64,000 nt of DNA from VXYL01 sp965116935 (GCA_965116935.1 OZ220737.1:744001-808000); one strand, 5' to 3'; positions 52,508-61,049 are shown, numbered from the stretch's first letter. Made by a program: numbers and translations. The notes: generated by a model not told the origin, from the sequence alone.

Positions 52508-54973
52508 CTAAACCTCCACCGTCCGGATGGCGTTACGCACAAGGTCGTCCTTGCTGCGCTTGCGTTCGTATTTGCGGGCGGGGGTGTTGACGATTTCGTC
52601 GAGTTCGCCGGCGGCGAGGCCCTTGGCGATCAGCTCTGGCGATGCGTCGTGGTAGGTGGTGGTGCGCTGGCGGGGCGTGCGGCCGGCGGATTCGATGATC
52701 TCGATCATGCGCTGGGGCGAGGTTTCCTGGCCGTGGACGGTGCCGGCGGCGCGGGTGATGCTCTCGTTCATCAGCGTGCCGCCGAGGTCGTTGCAGCCGG
52801 CGTTCAAGGCGGCGCGCACGCCTTCGTGGCCGAGCTTCACCCAGCTTGCCTGGATGTTGGTGATGTGCGGGTGCAGGGCCAAGCGCGCCACCGAGTGGAC
52901 GAGGATGGCTTCGCGGAAGGTGGGGCCGCGGCGGGCCTTGCCCTTGAGGTAGAGCGGGGCCTCCATGTGGACGAACGGCAGCGGCACGAACTCGGTGAAG
53001 CCGCCGGTGCGCTTTTGCAGGTCGCGCACGCGGATCAGGTGGCGAGCCCAGTGCTTGGGTTGATCGACGTGGCCGTACATGATGGTGGCGGTGGTGCGGA
53101 AGCCCACCTCGTGCGCGGCTTCCATCACTTCGAGCCACTGGGACGTGTTGATCTTGTCGGGACAGATGACGGCGCGCACCTCGTCGTCGAGGATCTCGGC
53201 GGCGGTGCCGGGCAGAGTGCCGAGGCCGGCGTCCTGGAGCTGCTTTAGGTAGTCCGGCAAGGGCAGGTTGGAGGTTGCCGCGCCCTGCCACACCTCCAAG
53301 GGCGAGAAGGCGTGGATGTGCATCTCGGGCACCGCCTCGCGCACGGTGCGCAGGATGTCGAGATAGGTGGCGCCGGTGTATTCGGGGTGGATGCCGCCCT
53401 GCATGCACACTTCCGTGCCGCCGCGGTCCCACGCCTCGCGCACGCGGCGGGCGATCTCTTCGGGGCTCAGGTCATACGGGCGGCCGCGCAGGTTCTCGGC
53501 CAGCTTGCCCTTGGAGAAGGCGCAGAACTGGCACTTGAAGTAGCAGATGTTGGTGTAGTTGATGTTGCGGTTGACGACGAAGGAGACGGTATCGCCGGCG
53601 GTTTCCTGGCGCAGGGCGTCGGCCGCTTGCACCACGGCGCCAAAGTCGTCGCCGCGGGCGCGGATGAGGCGAACGATGTCGGCCTCGCCGAGGTCCTCAC
53701 CCCCACGCGCGCGTTCGAGGATCTGTGCAATGTCGCTCGAGACCTGCTTCGGCTGCTGGCCGATCTGTCCCAGGATTTCGGCGGGAGGCGGTTCGTCTTC
53801 CCCCGGCGACCAGGCGTCCGTGCGCGGCAGACCCTCGCCGTCGATGGCGTCGAGAACGGCGCTCGCAAGGTCGGGATCGACCCAGCGCTGCACGTTCTGG
53901 GCATAGTCGGGATAGATCGTGAGGCGTTCGTGCAGGGTCTTGCCGGCGGCCTTGGTCTCGCGCGCGAGCTCGTCGAGATGCGGCCACGGCGCTTCGGGAT
54001 TGACGAAGTCGGGCGTGAGGGGCGAGACGCCGCCCCAGTCGTTGATGCCGGCGGCGACGATCTGCGGCAGCACGCCGGGGCTCAGGTTCGGCGGCGCCTG
54101 CACGCTCATGGACTGGCCGAAGAGGATGCGCGCGACGGCAATGGTCCACAGGAGTTCCTCGAGGTCGGGCTCTGGCGCTTCGCGCATCTTGGTGCCGGGC
54201 TTGGCGCGGAAGTTCTGGATGATGATTTCCTGAATGTGGCCGCGCCGTTCCTGCACCCCACGGATGGCCAGAAGCGACTCGATGCGTTCCCGACGGGTCT
54301 CGCCGATGCCGATCAAGATGCCGGTGGTGAAGGGGATGTTGGCGGCGCCGGCGTCGTCCAGCGTCTTCAGCCGCACGGCCGGAACCTTGTCCGGCGAGCC
54401 GTAGTGCGGCATGCCCTTCTCGGTGAGCCGCTCGGAGGCGGATTCGAGCATGATGCCCATTGAAGGCGACACCGGGCGCAGCATCTCGATCTCCTCCGGC
54501 GTCATGTTGCCGGGGTTGAGATGAGGCAAGAGGCCAGTTTCCTTGAACACGGCCTCGGCGGCGTCACGCAGGTATTCCAAGGTGGTGGCGTAGCCGTGCT
54601 CGGCGAGCCATTCGCGGGCGGCGCGGTAGCGCAGTTCCGGCTTCTCGCCCAGGGTGAACAGCGCCTCCTTGCAACCGAGCCGGGCGCCGCCCTTGGCGAC
54701 TTCCAGCACCGCGTCCAAGTCCATGTAGGGGACGTCGAGCTTCGAGGGAGTTTGGGCAAAGGTGCAGTAGTGGCAGACGTCGCGGCACAGGTGGGTGAGC
54801 GGGATGAAGACCTTGCGCGAGTAGGTGACGAGATTTAGGAAGCCGCGGTCTCGCAGCGTGGCGGCGACGCCGGCGAGGGCAGCGGTGTCGGGAAAGTCTG
54901 CAAGGAGCAGCGCCTCGTCGTCGGTGGGCAGCTTGCCGTCTAGGGCGCGTTCGAAAACCCTCGCGATGCTCAT
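52508..54973 (-). CDS. fbiC: FO synthase, fused CofG-CofH (FbiC)
   Basis: An 821-residue double radical-SAM enzyme making the deazaflavin FO, the chromophore of coenzyme F420, from tyrosine and a flavin-pathway diamine. The N-terminal half (CofG) has the cluster motif C63-RDVCHYC; the C-terminal half (CofH) has C477-YFKCQFC. PGNMTPEEIEMLRPVSPSMG and MQGGIHPEYTGATYLDI are family blocks, and GGTLMNESITRAAGTVHGQ closes CofH. Fusion is typical of actinobacteria; archaea and cyanobacteria keep the halves separate. It supports F420 use by the genes at 30415 and 34175. No other F420 biosynthesis gene is adjacent. Confidence 0.96.
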   Translation of the reverse strand: MSIARVFERALDGKLPTDDEALLLADFPDTAALAGVAATLRDRGFLNLVTYSRKVFIPLTHLCRDVCHYCTFAQTPSKLDVPYMDLDAVLEVAKGGARLGCKEALFTLGEKPELRYRAAREWLAEHGYATTLEYLRDAAEAVFKETGLLPHLNPGNMTPEEIEMLRPVSPSMGIMLESASERLTEKGMPHYGSPDKVPAVRLKTLDDAGAANIPFTTGILIGIGETRRERIESLLAIRGVQERRGHIQEIIIQNFRAKPGTKMREAPEPDLEELLWTIAVARILFGQSMSVQAPPNLSPGVLPQIVAAGINDWGGVSPLTPDFVNPEAPWPHLDELARETKAAGKTLHERLTIYPDYAQNVQRWVDPDLASAVLDAIDGEGLPRTDAWSPGEDEPPPAEILGQIGQQPKQVSSDIAQILERARGGEDLGEADIVRLIRARGDDFGAVVQAADALRQETAGDTVSFVVNRNINYTNICYFKCQFCAFSKGKLAENLRGRPYDLSPEEIARRVREAWDRGGTEVCMQGGIHPEYTGATYLDILRTVREAVPEMHIHAFSPLEVWQGAATSNLPLPDYLKQLQDAGLGTLPGTAAEILDDEVRAVICPDKINTSQWLEVMEAAHEVGFRTTATIMYGHVDQPKHWARHLIRVRDLQKRTGGFTEFVPLPFVHMEAPLYLKGKARRGPTFREAILVHSVARLALHPHITNIQASWVKLGHEGVRAALNAGCNDLGGTLMNESITRAAGTVHGQETSPQRMIEIIESAGRTPRQRTTTYHDASPELIAKGLAAGELDEIVNTPARKYERKRSKDDLVRNAIRTVEV

Positions 54974-55056
54974 GCCGTGACTGCCGCCTCCCGCGTCGTG
55001 GCTTTAGGTGAACCGCGCATTATGGCCGAATCGAGATCAAGCTGTCGGCGCGCTCC

Positions 55057-55166
55057 GGAGGGAGGGCGTCTCGCCCTCCACCGCGCCGCAAGGCGCGCAG
55101 AGCACGTGTTGCACAGCAAGATGCGCGCCCTTGCGGGCGCGATGGAGGGCAGGATGCCCTCCCTCC
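55057..55166. repeat. R1 nested palindrome, variant copy 9
   Basis: Arms 55057-55079 and 55144-55166 read GGAGGG-(A/C)-GGGC... with CCCTCC, a sequence variant of R1 with compensating changes on both sides of the stem. Spacer 64 bp. Confidence 0.82.
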
Positions 55167-55180
55167 AGAGTGGCACGTCA

Positions 55181-55232
55181 GCGCCACATGAACGGTTGCC
55201 TTCGGACAACGCTTCTTGCCCCAGCCCAAGCA
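55181..55232 (+). repeat. R3 dispersed repeat, copy 3
   Basis: GCGCCACATGAACGGTTGCC then ACGCTTCTTGCCCCAGCCCA, directly after the R1 variant, as at 492-634. Confidence 0.75.
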
Positions 55233-55238
55233 GACCTA

Positions 55239-55613
55239 TCACCGTGTCGGCATTAAGGCGATCCATATGCTGTTGCCGTCCGGGTCCAGCACGGTGAAAT
55301 CCCTGGCTCCCCAAGGCTGATCCTCAATCTCGCGGTGGAAGACGAGGCGCCGCTGCTTGAGCCGGGCCTCAAGGGCGTCGATGTCGCCCGTCATCGTAAA
55401 CATCGCCTCGGCGGGGGAGCGCAGCGGCTCGTCCTCGAAGCCGTTTTGCAGCAGGTGGACCTGCACCTCGCCCAAGCGGACGATGGCGTAGTTGGCCGCG
55501 CCGTCTCCGTCGGCATTCACGTGCAGCGCCTCGAAGCCGAGCACGTCCGCATACCACCGCACGGCGGCATTGACGTCGGCAACGGGGAACACGGGTGCGG
55601 CGGAACGGAACAT
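55239..55613 (-). CDS. VOC/glyoxalase-superfamily protein
   Basis: A 124-residue protein with the paired beta-alpha-beta-beta-beta modules of vicinal oxygen chelate proteins: FPVADVNAAVRWYADVLGFE in the first half, and GARDFTVLDPDGNSIWIAL in the second. The C-terminal D-P-D-G-N is typical of the glyoxalase/bleomycin resistance group. ATG 55613 follows GAAGAAG and leaves the family N-terminus intact; upstream codons are dropped. Function within the superfamily cannot be told. Confidence 0.82.
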   Translation of the reverse strand: MFRSAAPVFPVADVNAAVRWYADVLGFEALHVNADGDGAANYAIVRLGEVQVHLLQNGFEDEPLRSPAEAMFTMTGDIDALEARLKQRRLVFHREIEDQPWGARDFTVLDPDGNSIWIALMPTR

Positions 55614-55717
55614 GGCTTCTTCAGAGTCACCGGATGCCGGCAGCATACCGTTCGTCTGTAAGATGCGGCGCACGCGGCCGTAGGACGGCCTGTCCAGGTC
55701 ATGGGAAGGGAGTGGCG

Positions 55718-56479
55718 ATGAAGCCTGTCTGTTTGGTTATTGGCGCTGGTGCCGGGATTGGCGGCACGGTGGGCAAGCGGTTTGCCCGGGAGGGATTTCA
55801 CGCGGTGCTGTGTCGGCGCAGCGACGAGGCGGGGCTTGCCAAGCTCGTCGGCGACATCGAGGACGCAGGTGGCACGGCTTCAGGCTATCTGATGAATGCG
55901 GTCGCTGAAGGCACGATTGAGGAGCGGGTGGCGGCGACCGAGGCGGAAATCGGCCCCATCGAGATTGCGGTATTCAACCTCGGTGCCCAGATCGGCAATC
56001 GCAGCCTCGAGAACACCAGCCACAAGGCGTTCGAGATGGGTTGGCGGCTGGCGACGTTTGGGCTCTTTCGGCTGGCGCAGGCAGTGGCACCGGGGATGGT
56101 GGAGCGCGGCAGCGGCACCATCATCGTCACATCGGCCACCGCCGCGGTGAGGGGCAATGCCGGGCAGCACTCGCATGCGGCGGCGATGGGCGGGCGTCGC
56201 ATGCTGTGCCAGACGCTGAATGCGGAGCTGTCACCGAAGGGGATTCACGTCGCACACGTCGTCGTGGACGGTTCGGTAGATGCGCCGGATACGCTCGGGA
56301 AGATGCTGGGCCCCGAGCGGTATCAAGAGTTGCGCGCCACCCGCGGCGCCGAAGACGGCCTGATGCTGCCGGCGCGGATCGCCGACGCATACCACTACCT
56401 CGCGAACCAGCATCGATCGGTTTGGACGCACGAACTGGATCTGCGCTCCTGGTCGGACCAGCCTTGGTGGAATCACTAG
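55718..56479 (+). CDS. SDR-family protein lacking the canonical catalytic Tyr-Lys
   Basis: A 253-residue protein with the SDR Rossmann start (CLVIGAGAGIGGTVGKRFAR) and a typical middle strand (TIIVTSATAAVRGNAGQ). Where Tyr-x-x-x-Lys is expected, the sequence reads HSHAAAMGGRRML, so both residues are replaced. KGIHVAHVVVDGSVDAP is shared with a known SDR subgroup that also lacks the Tyr. It may bind NAD(P) without classical chemistry. Start ATG 55718 follows AAGGGAG. Confidence 0.83.
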   Translation: MKPVCLVIGAGAGIGGTVGKRFAREGFHAVLCRRSDEAGLAKLVGDIEDAGGTASGYLMNAVAEGTIEERVAATEAEIGPIEIAVFNLGAQIGNRSLENTSHKAFEMGWRLATFGLFRLAQAVAPGMVERGSGTIIVTSATAAVRGNAGQHSHAAAMGGRRMLCQTLNAELSPKGIHVAHVVVDGSVDAPDTLGKMLGPERYQELRATRGAEDGLMLPARIADAYHYLANQHRSVWTHELDLRSWSDQPWWNH

Positions 56480-56615
56480 GAAGCGTCTGATCAAGCCCTT
56501 CCGCCAACGTTGACCGGGGGTGGCCAGTGGGCGACCGACCGTCATGGCAAGGTCGAGAGTGTCATCGGAAACGGTGTACAGTCGACCGCCTTGGGTCTTG
56601 CGCAAGCGAGTGGTG

Positions 56616-57365
56616 ATGTCGAACCTCCGGATTGCTGCCCTACTCAGTGTGACGATGCTGGCGGCTGGTGCCCATGCCCAGTACGGCTGGGATGTACGCG
56701 GCACGGGGTACCCCGGGCAAAGCGCGCAGGTGCTCGCCGCGCACATCACGGCTCTGACGGACGCCCAGTTCGGCGGGGGCTATCCCCAGTCGAGGCGGGT
56801 GCTGGCATGGAGTCTCGCACCCGTCACGATGCATGACCTCGGATGGCCCCGCGACAGTGTTCGCGGCCTGTCGCGGGGGCTGTGGCGGGAACGCGCCACG
56901 GGAAAACGCCGCACTCGGCCCACGAGCCACTACATCCCGAGCATGCGCCGCGTTTGGGGTGCCATCGGGCACGGCGACCTCGACGACGCATACAAGCGCT
57001 TGGCGCGGCTGGCGTCGAAAAGCCACCGGCATACCGAGATCGAGGCCATTACCACGCACGAGGTGCTGCTTGAACTCGGGGACATGGAACTCGAACGCGG
57101 TGTCCCCGACAGGGCCGCTCGAAGCTACCGTACGGCCGTCGGTATGTTCGCGGACGTCGCATCGCAGCGGACGGTACTCGCCTTCAATCGACTGATCGCG
57201 GCGGGTTTCCGCGGCGGCGACCATGCCGGCGCGATGGCGCATGTGTCGGCGCTTGCGCATCTCGAGGCGGTCGCTGGTCCGGGCGTGCAGAAACGCACGG
57301 CTCCGACTCGCGCTGCCGTGGCCAGCTACCCACTGTCCGCAAACCTTCCGCAGCACGCGCACTGA
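56616..57365 (+). CDS. Exported protein of unknown function
   Basis: About 249 residues from ATG 56616. A signal peptide (SNLRIAALLSVTMLAAGAHA then Q) leads to a helical mature part with repeated Glu/Arg-rich helices (THEVLLELGDMELERGVPDR, then AARSYRTAVGMF), similar to tetratricopeptide-like hairpins. No family is recognised. A short tandem repeat follows the stop, and another small exported protein starts 45 bp downstream, so the two may be co-transcribed. Confidence 0.65.
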   Translation: MSNLRIAALLSVTMLAAGAHAQYGWDVRGTGYPGQSAQVLAAHITALTDAQFGGGYPQSRRVLAWSLAPVTMHDLGWPRDSVRGLSRGLWRERATGKRRTRPTSHYIPSMRRVWGAIGHGDLDDAYKRLARLASKSHRHTEIEAITTHEVLLELGDMELERGVPDRAARSYRTAVGMFADVASQRTVLAFNRLIAAGFRGGDHAGAMAHVSALAHLEAVAGPGVQKRTAPTRAAVASYPLSANLPQHAH

Positions 57366-57410
57366 AGTGCCGACGCGCACTGAAGTGCCGACGCGCACTG
57401 AGTTGCCAAC
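57364..57410. repeat. Short tandem repeat, 18-bp unit
   Basis: Two exact copies of GAAGTGCCGACGCGCACT (57364-57381, 57382-57399), then a decayed third, lying exactly between the two small exported-protein genes. Confidence 0.85.
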
Positions 57411-57902
57411 GTGACGCATTACGTCCGTGTTCTGGTCGCGCTGACGGCAGTTGCCAGTGCCACGACGGGCGCTCAGGTGGCCACCGACCCGCGCATTTTC
57501 GGTGACGGCGACTACCGCGACGTTCTGAGCAGCCGCCGGCCAGTGGGTTGCAACCGATGGAAGGGCACATCCGAGCGACCGACATCAAGCCGCTGCCCCG
57601 GCAAACGAGCCCGCGCCGACTCCGGCTCACCTTTGACGACGACTGACCAAGTAGTTGTGGAGTGGCGGCAGCCCTTGCGCCTGCGCCACGGGTATCAGTC
57701 CTCCTACCAGATGCGAGTGAAAACTGGCAGGGAGGATTGGGGTCCGTGGAACGAGGTCGGTCCGATCGAGACGGCCGGCTCAGCAGTGATCGACAACGTC
57801 CATCGGGGGGAGGCTTACCGGGTTCAGGTGCGGACCGCCAGCGTCTTTGGAGTCGGCAGGCCCGCGACCCGCAAAGTGGTGATTCCGGAACCGCGCTCCT
57901 GA
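57411..57902 (+). CDS. Small exported protein with fibronectin III-like domain
   Basis: A 163-residue protein starting at GTG 57411. A signal peptide (VRVLVALTAVASATTGA) is followed by a low-order stretch. From about residue 78 comes a beta-rich domain, VVVEWRQPLRLRHGYQSSY, then MRVKTGREDWGPWNEVG and YRVQVRTASVFGVGRPA, which follows the strand pattern of fibronectin type III modules. It is probably a surface or periplasmic binding protein. The match is by pattern only. Confidence 0.6.
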   Translation: MTHYVRVLVALTAVASATTGAQVATDPRIFGDGDYRDVLSSRRPVGCNRWKGTSERPTSSRCPGKRARADSGSPLTTTDQVVVEWRQPLRLRHGYQSSYQMRVKTGREDWGPWNEVGPIETAGSAVIDNVHRGEAYRVQVRTASVFGVGRPATRKVVIPEPRS

Positions 57903-57960
57903 CGACCTGAGACTCGTCGACCCGCGGGTCGCATGGCTGTCGGACTTGTGATGGGCCCTT

Positions 57961-58064
57961 GGAGGGAAGGCATCTTGCCTTCCCTGGCGCCGACAGGTGC
58001 CTTCTTTACCGAGTCGCCGTCAGCGCGCCAAGGGCGCGCAGGGAAGGCAGAATGCCTTCCCTCC
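57961..58064. repeat. R1 nested palindrome, copy 7
   Basis: Arms 57961-57985 and 58040-58064, spacer 54 bp with GGCGCC-type and GCGCGCC/GGGCGCGC mini-hairpins. Confidence 0.87.
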
Positions 58065-58085
58065 AAAGCCCGCCTTGTTCGCGCG

Positions 58086-58169
58086 CTCGCCGTAGCTGCG
58101 AGCGAATGCGAGCACGAAGGCCAGCAGTTCGCGTAGCGAACTACCGACGCGCCCTTCAGGGCGCGCTAG
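58086..58169 (-). repeat. R5 dispersed repeat, inverted copy
   Basis: Reverse of 5125-5208: CGAGCGAATGCGAGCACGAA, CCAGCAGTTCGCG, then GCGCCCTTCAGGGCGCGC. It sits between two R1 copies. Confidence 0.75.
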
Positions 58170-58200
58170 TAGCAGCCTGTCGGACTTGTGATGGCCCTTC

Positions 58201-58303
58201 GGAGGGAAGGTCCTGCCTTCCCTAGCGCCGACAGGCGCTTTCCTTTCCGAGCCGCGGTCAGCGCGCCAGAGGGCGCGCAGGGAAGGCAGAATGCCTTCCC
58301 TCC
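58201..58303. repeat. R1 nested palindrome, copy 8
   Basis: Arms 58201-58223 (two bases shorter) and 58279-58303, spacer 55 bp. R1, R5 and R1 in a row fill the 57903-58324 gap. Confidence 0.87.
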
Positions 58304-58324
58304 AAAGGGCCCGTTGTTCACGCG

Positions 58325-59512
58325 CTAGCTCGGTTCGCCGACGATTCCGGCGGCTGCCAGCTCTTTCATCGCGGCATCGTCGAGGCCCAGGTCGGCACCT
58401 AGCACTTCCCGGGTGTGGCTGCCGAGCACGGGGGCGGCCTTGATGGGGACGTGGCTTTCGGACATGCGGGCGGCCCAGCCGAGCAGGGTCACCTTGCCTA
58501 CCTCCTCGTGTTCCACTTCGTGGACGAATCCGCGTTCGACGAGGTGGGGATTGCGGTAGAGGTCGGCGGTGTCGAGCACGGCGCTGGCGGGCACGCCGCC
58601 TTCGGCGAGTTCGCGCATGGCTTGGTATTTGTCGCGGGCGAGTGTCCACGCCTCGATTTCGGCCATGAGCTCTCGGGCGTTGGCGTAGCGGTCCCTTGGC
58701 TCCTTGAAGCGCGGGTCTTCGAGCAGGTCCGCGCGGTCGATGGCGTGCGCCAATGATTCCCACATGCGCGGGGTGACGGCCATGATGTACACGTAGTCGT
58801 TGGCGCCGTCGCCTTGGCAGCGGTAGAGGGTCATGGTGGGCAGGCCGCCGTTGCCGGAGCGGCGCGCGGCGCGTTCGCCGTAGTTGCCGCCGGAGGTGGC
58901 GGTGCGCAGGTAGTAGGTCATGGCCTCTTGCATCGATACCTCGATCATTTGCCCCTTGCCGGTGTTGAGTTTCTGGATGTAGGCGGCGGAGATGGCGAGG
59001 GCCATCTGCACGCCGGTGCCGGCGTCGCCGGTGGTGGGGCCAGGCCGCAGCGGTGGCCCGTCCGGTTCGCCGGTGATGGAGAAGGCGCCGGCGGCGGACT
59101 GCGCGACCATGTCGTAGCACTTGTAGTCGGCCCACGGGCCGCTGAGTCCGAAACCCTTGAGGCGGGCATAGATGATGTCGGGCTTGACGGCCTTCATCAC
59201 GTCGTAGGTGAGTTTGAGCTTCTCCATCACGCCGGGGCCGTAGTTCTCCACGAACACGTCGTAATTCGGCAGCATGTCGAGCAGCAGGGCGCGACCGCGG
59301 GGGTTCTTGAGGTCGATGGCAACGCTGCGCTTGTTGGAGTTCCAGACCACGAAGTACTCGCCGTTGCCGCTCGGGCCTCGGCCGGGGTCGCCTCGTCCCG
59401 GCGCCTCCACCTTCACCACGTCGGCGCCGAGCCACGCCAAGGCCTGGGTGCAGGAGGTGCCCGCCTCGTATTGGGTCATGTCGAGAATGCGCAGGCCATC
59501 GAGTGCCGGCAT
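58325..59512 (-). CDS. CaiB/BaiF-type (class III) CoA transferase
   Basis: A 395-residue CoA transferase. GLRILDMTQYEAGTSCTQAL, WLGADVVKVEAPGRGDPGR, and NKRSVAIDLKNPRGRALLLD are the opening blocks. YDMVAQSAAGAFSITGEPDG contains the catalytic Asp, and GVPASAVLDTADLYRNPHL is a conserved later block. It transfers CoA between carboxylic acids, likely in catabolism of an organic acid. Third of three same-strand genes (enoyl-CoA hydratase, glutathione peroxidase, this one). Confidence 0.9.
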   Translation of the reverse strand: MPALDGLRILDMTQYEAGTSCTQALAWLGADVVKVEAPGRGDPGRGPSGNGEYFVVWNSNKRSVAIDLKNPRGRALLLDMLPNYDVFVENYGPGVMEKLKLTYDVMKAVKPDIIYARLKGFGLSGPWADYKCYDMVAQSAAGAFSITGEPDGPPLRPGPTTGDAGTGVQMALAISAAYIQKLNTGKGQMIEVSMQEAMTYYLRTATSGGNYGERAARRSGNGGLPTMTLYRCQGDGANDYVYIMAVTPRMWESLAHAIDRADLLEDPRFKEPRDRYANARELMAEIEAWTLARDKYQAMRELAEGGVPASAVLDTADLYRNPHLVERGFVHEVEHEEVGKVTLLGWAARMSESHVPIKAAPVLGSHTREVLGADLGLDDAAMKELAAAGIVGEPS

Positions 59513-59539
59513 GGTGTTCCCCTTAGCGCATGTGGTGAC

Positions 59540-60010
59540 TTACAGGCGTGACGAAAGGTCTTCGCCGATCTTGGCGGGGGTCATACCCGGTTCGTAGCGC
59601 GCCAGCACGTTGCCGTCTGGCCCGACGAGGAACTTGGTGAAGTTCCAGGGGATGTCTTCGCCACCATCGGCGCCCGGCTGTGCGGCCTTCAGCAACCGAT
59701 AGAGCTCGCAGGCGCCGTCGCCGTTCACCTCGACCTTCTCGAAGAGCTGGAAGTTGCAGTCGTAGCGGGAGCGAGCGAAATCGAGGATTTCCTCGTTGCT
59801 GCCGGGTTCCTGGCGCCCGAACTGGTTGCAGGGAAAGCCAAGCACGGTCACCGCGCCGCCTTCCTGAAGCGTACGCAGACCTGCGTACTGCCGGGTCATG
59901 CCTCATTGGCTGGCGAGATTCACCACAAGACAGGCTTGGCCCTTGTACTTGGAGAACGTCAGCGGCTCGCCGGTGATGGCGTTCATCGTGATGTCGTGGA
60001 AGGCGGTCAT
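59540..60010 (-). CDS. Selenocysteine-containing glutathione peroxidase
   Basis: A 156-residue peroxidase read through an in-frame TGA at 59903-59905. The frame before it (from ATG 60010, after AGGAGGCAGCA) gives MTAFHDITMNAITGEP to LVVNLASQ. After the TGA it continues GMTRQYAGLRTLQEGG, LGFPCNQFGRQEPGS and IPWNFTKFLVGPDGN. The TGA occupies the catalytic Cys/Sec position of glutathione peroxidases (ASx-U/C-G-x-T). Partners Gln67, Trp122 and Asn123 are intact. A SECIS-like hairpin follows. Starting after the stop would remove the catalytic residue, so the full-length selenoprotein reading is preferred. It reduces peroxides using thiols. Confidence 0.93.
59871..59905 (-). promoter_or_regulatory. 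Bacterial SECIS element for Sec36
   Basis: On the minus strand, 14 nt after the UGA, GTACGCA and TGCGTAC pair as a perfect 7-bp stem (59888-59882 with 59877-59871) around a GGTC loop (59881-59878). The GCAGGTCTGC apex equals the apex of the E. coli fdhF SECIS hairpin as I recall it, in which the loop GU contacts SelB. Confidence 0.9.
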
Positions 60011-60078
60011 TGCTGCCTCCTGTAATGCCGTGAGGACTGCGTGTGATGGATGCGGCTGAAGGTCGCCACTTGATGTTG

Positions 60079-60897
60079 CTAGCGCCCCTTGAAGGCCGCG
60101 TCGCGCTTCTCGCGGAATGCCGAGACGCCTTCGCCGAAGTCCTGCGACAGCCCCACCAGCGGAATGGCGGTTTCAGACCACTGCATGGCGGTGTCGTAGT
60201 CGAGATGCGCGGTGCGATAGGCGAGCATCTTGCCCACCTTCTGGCCGATGGGAGGGCCGGCCTCGATCTGCAGCGCGAAATCCATCGCTCGCTGGTCGAA
60301 CTCGTCTGGCTCGACCAGATAGTTGGTGAAGCCGCATTCATGCGCCTCTTCGGCGCTCATGAAGCGCCCGGTCATCATCATCTCCATCGCCTTGCGCCAG
60401 CCCAGGATCTTCGGCAGCGACCAGAAGCCGCCAAGGTCGGCGTAGAGACCTCGGCGCACGTAGGCCACCTGATAGCGGGCGGCGGTGGAGCCGATGGCGA
60501 GGTCGCAGTGGCTGGCGAGGTCGAAGCCGGCGCCGACGCAAGGACCGTTCACCGCCGCGATCACCGGCACCTCAAGGCGCCGGAGCGCGACATAGGTCTC
60601 CACTTCGTGCCGGAAGTTGAGCCGATACCCTTCGACATCCACGGAACCGTCCGATGGCTGCGACTCGCCCCCGCCTCCACCCATCATGTCCATGCCGGCA
60701 CAGAAGCCGCGACCGGCGCCGGTGATGACGACGCAGCGTACGGTGCGGTCGAAGCGGGCGTCCACGAGGATCTCCCGCATCTTGCGCAGGAGCGGGAACG
60801 TCAATGCGTTCAAGCGCTCCGGCCGGTTCAGCGTCAGCCAGAGGATGCCATCCTGTTCACCCTTGCGCTCGCACAGAATCTCGTCGGTTTCGGTCAT
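60079..60897 (-). CDS. Enoyl-CoA hydratase/isomerase family protein
   Basis: A 272-residue crotonase-fold protein. LTLNRPERLNALTFPLL, ITGAGRGFCAGMDMMG and VPVIAAVNGPCVGAGFDLAS carry the oxyanion-hole loops. A Gly-rich loop at about 74-80 is a local insertion. Catalytic Glu of the hydratase motif is not obvious (RGLYADLGGFWSLPKILG), so isomerase-type or other crotonase chemistry is possible. First gene of the cluster leading into glutathione peroxidase and CoA transferase, 68 bp upstream of the former. Confidence 0.88.
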   Translation of the reverse strand: MTETDEILCERKGEQDGILWLTLNRPERLNALTFPLLRKMREILVDARFDRTVRCVVITGAGRGFCAGMDMMGGGGGESQPSDGSVDVEGYRLNFRHEVETYVALRRLEVPVIAAVNGPCVGAGFDLASHCDLAIGSTAARYQVAYVRRGLYADLGGFWSLPKILGWRKAMEMMMTGRFMSAEEAHECGFTNYLVEPDEFDQRAMDFALQIEAGPPIGQKVGKMLAYRTAHLDYDTAMQWSETAIPLVGLSQDFGEGVSAFREKRDAAFKGR

Positions 60898-61049
60898 GTT
60901 TCGCTGCCCTTGCCCTCCAGCACACTTGCGACGATGCTAACAGCCTTCGGACTTGGTCGTAGCGGCGAAGTCCGAAGGCACAGCCCGAAGCCGAGGGCCG
61001 TCGCGGAGCGATGGCCTCCTGTGCAGGGGGCAAGCGACAAGGAGGGGGC

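Noticed and set aside
57961..58303. Repeat-spacer-repeat pattern as a CRISPR array
   Set aside because: The repeats are inverted pairs with conserved spacers, not direct repeats with unique spacers, and no cas gene is near.
59540..59899. A 119-residue peroxidase fragment starting after the TGA
   Set aside because: It would lack the catalytic residue, the first strand and a ribosome site. The upstream frame has all three, and a SECIS hairpin follows the TGA.
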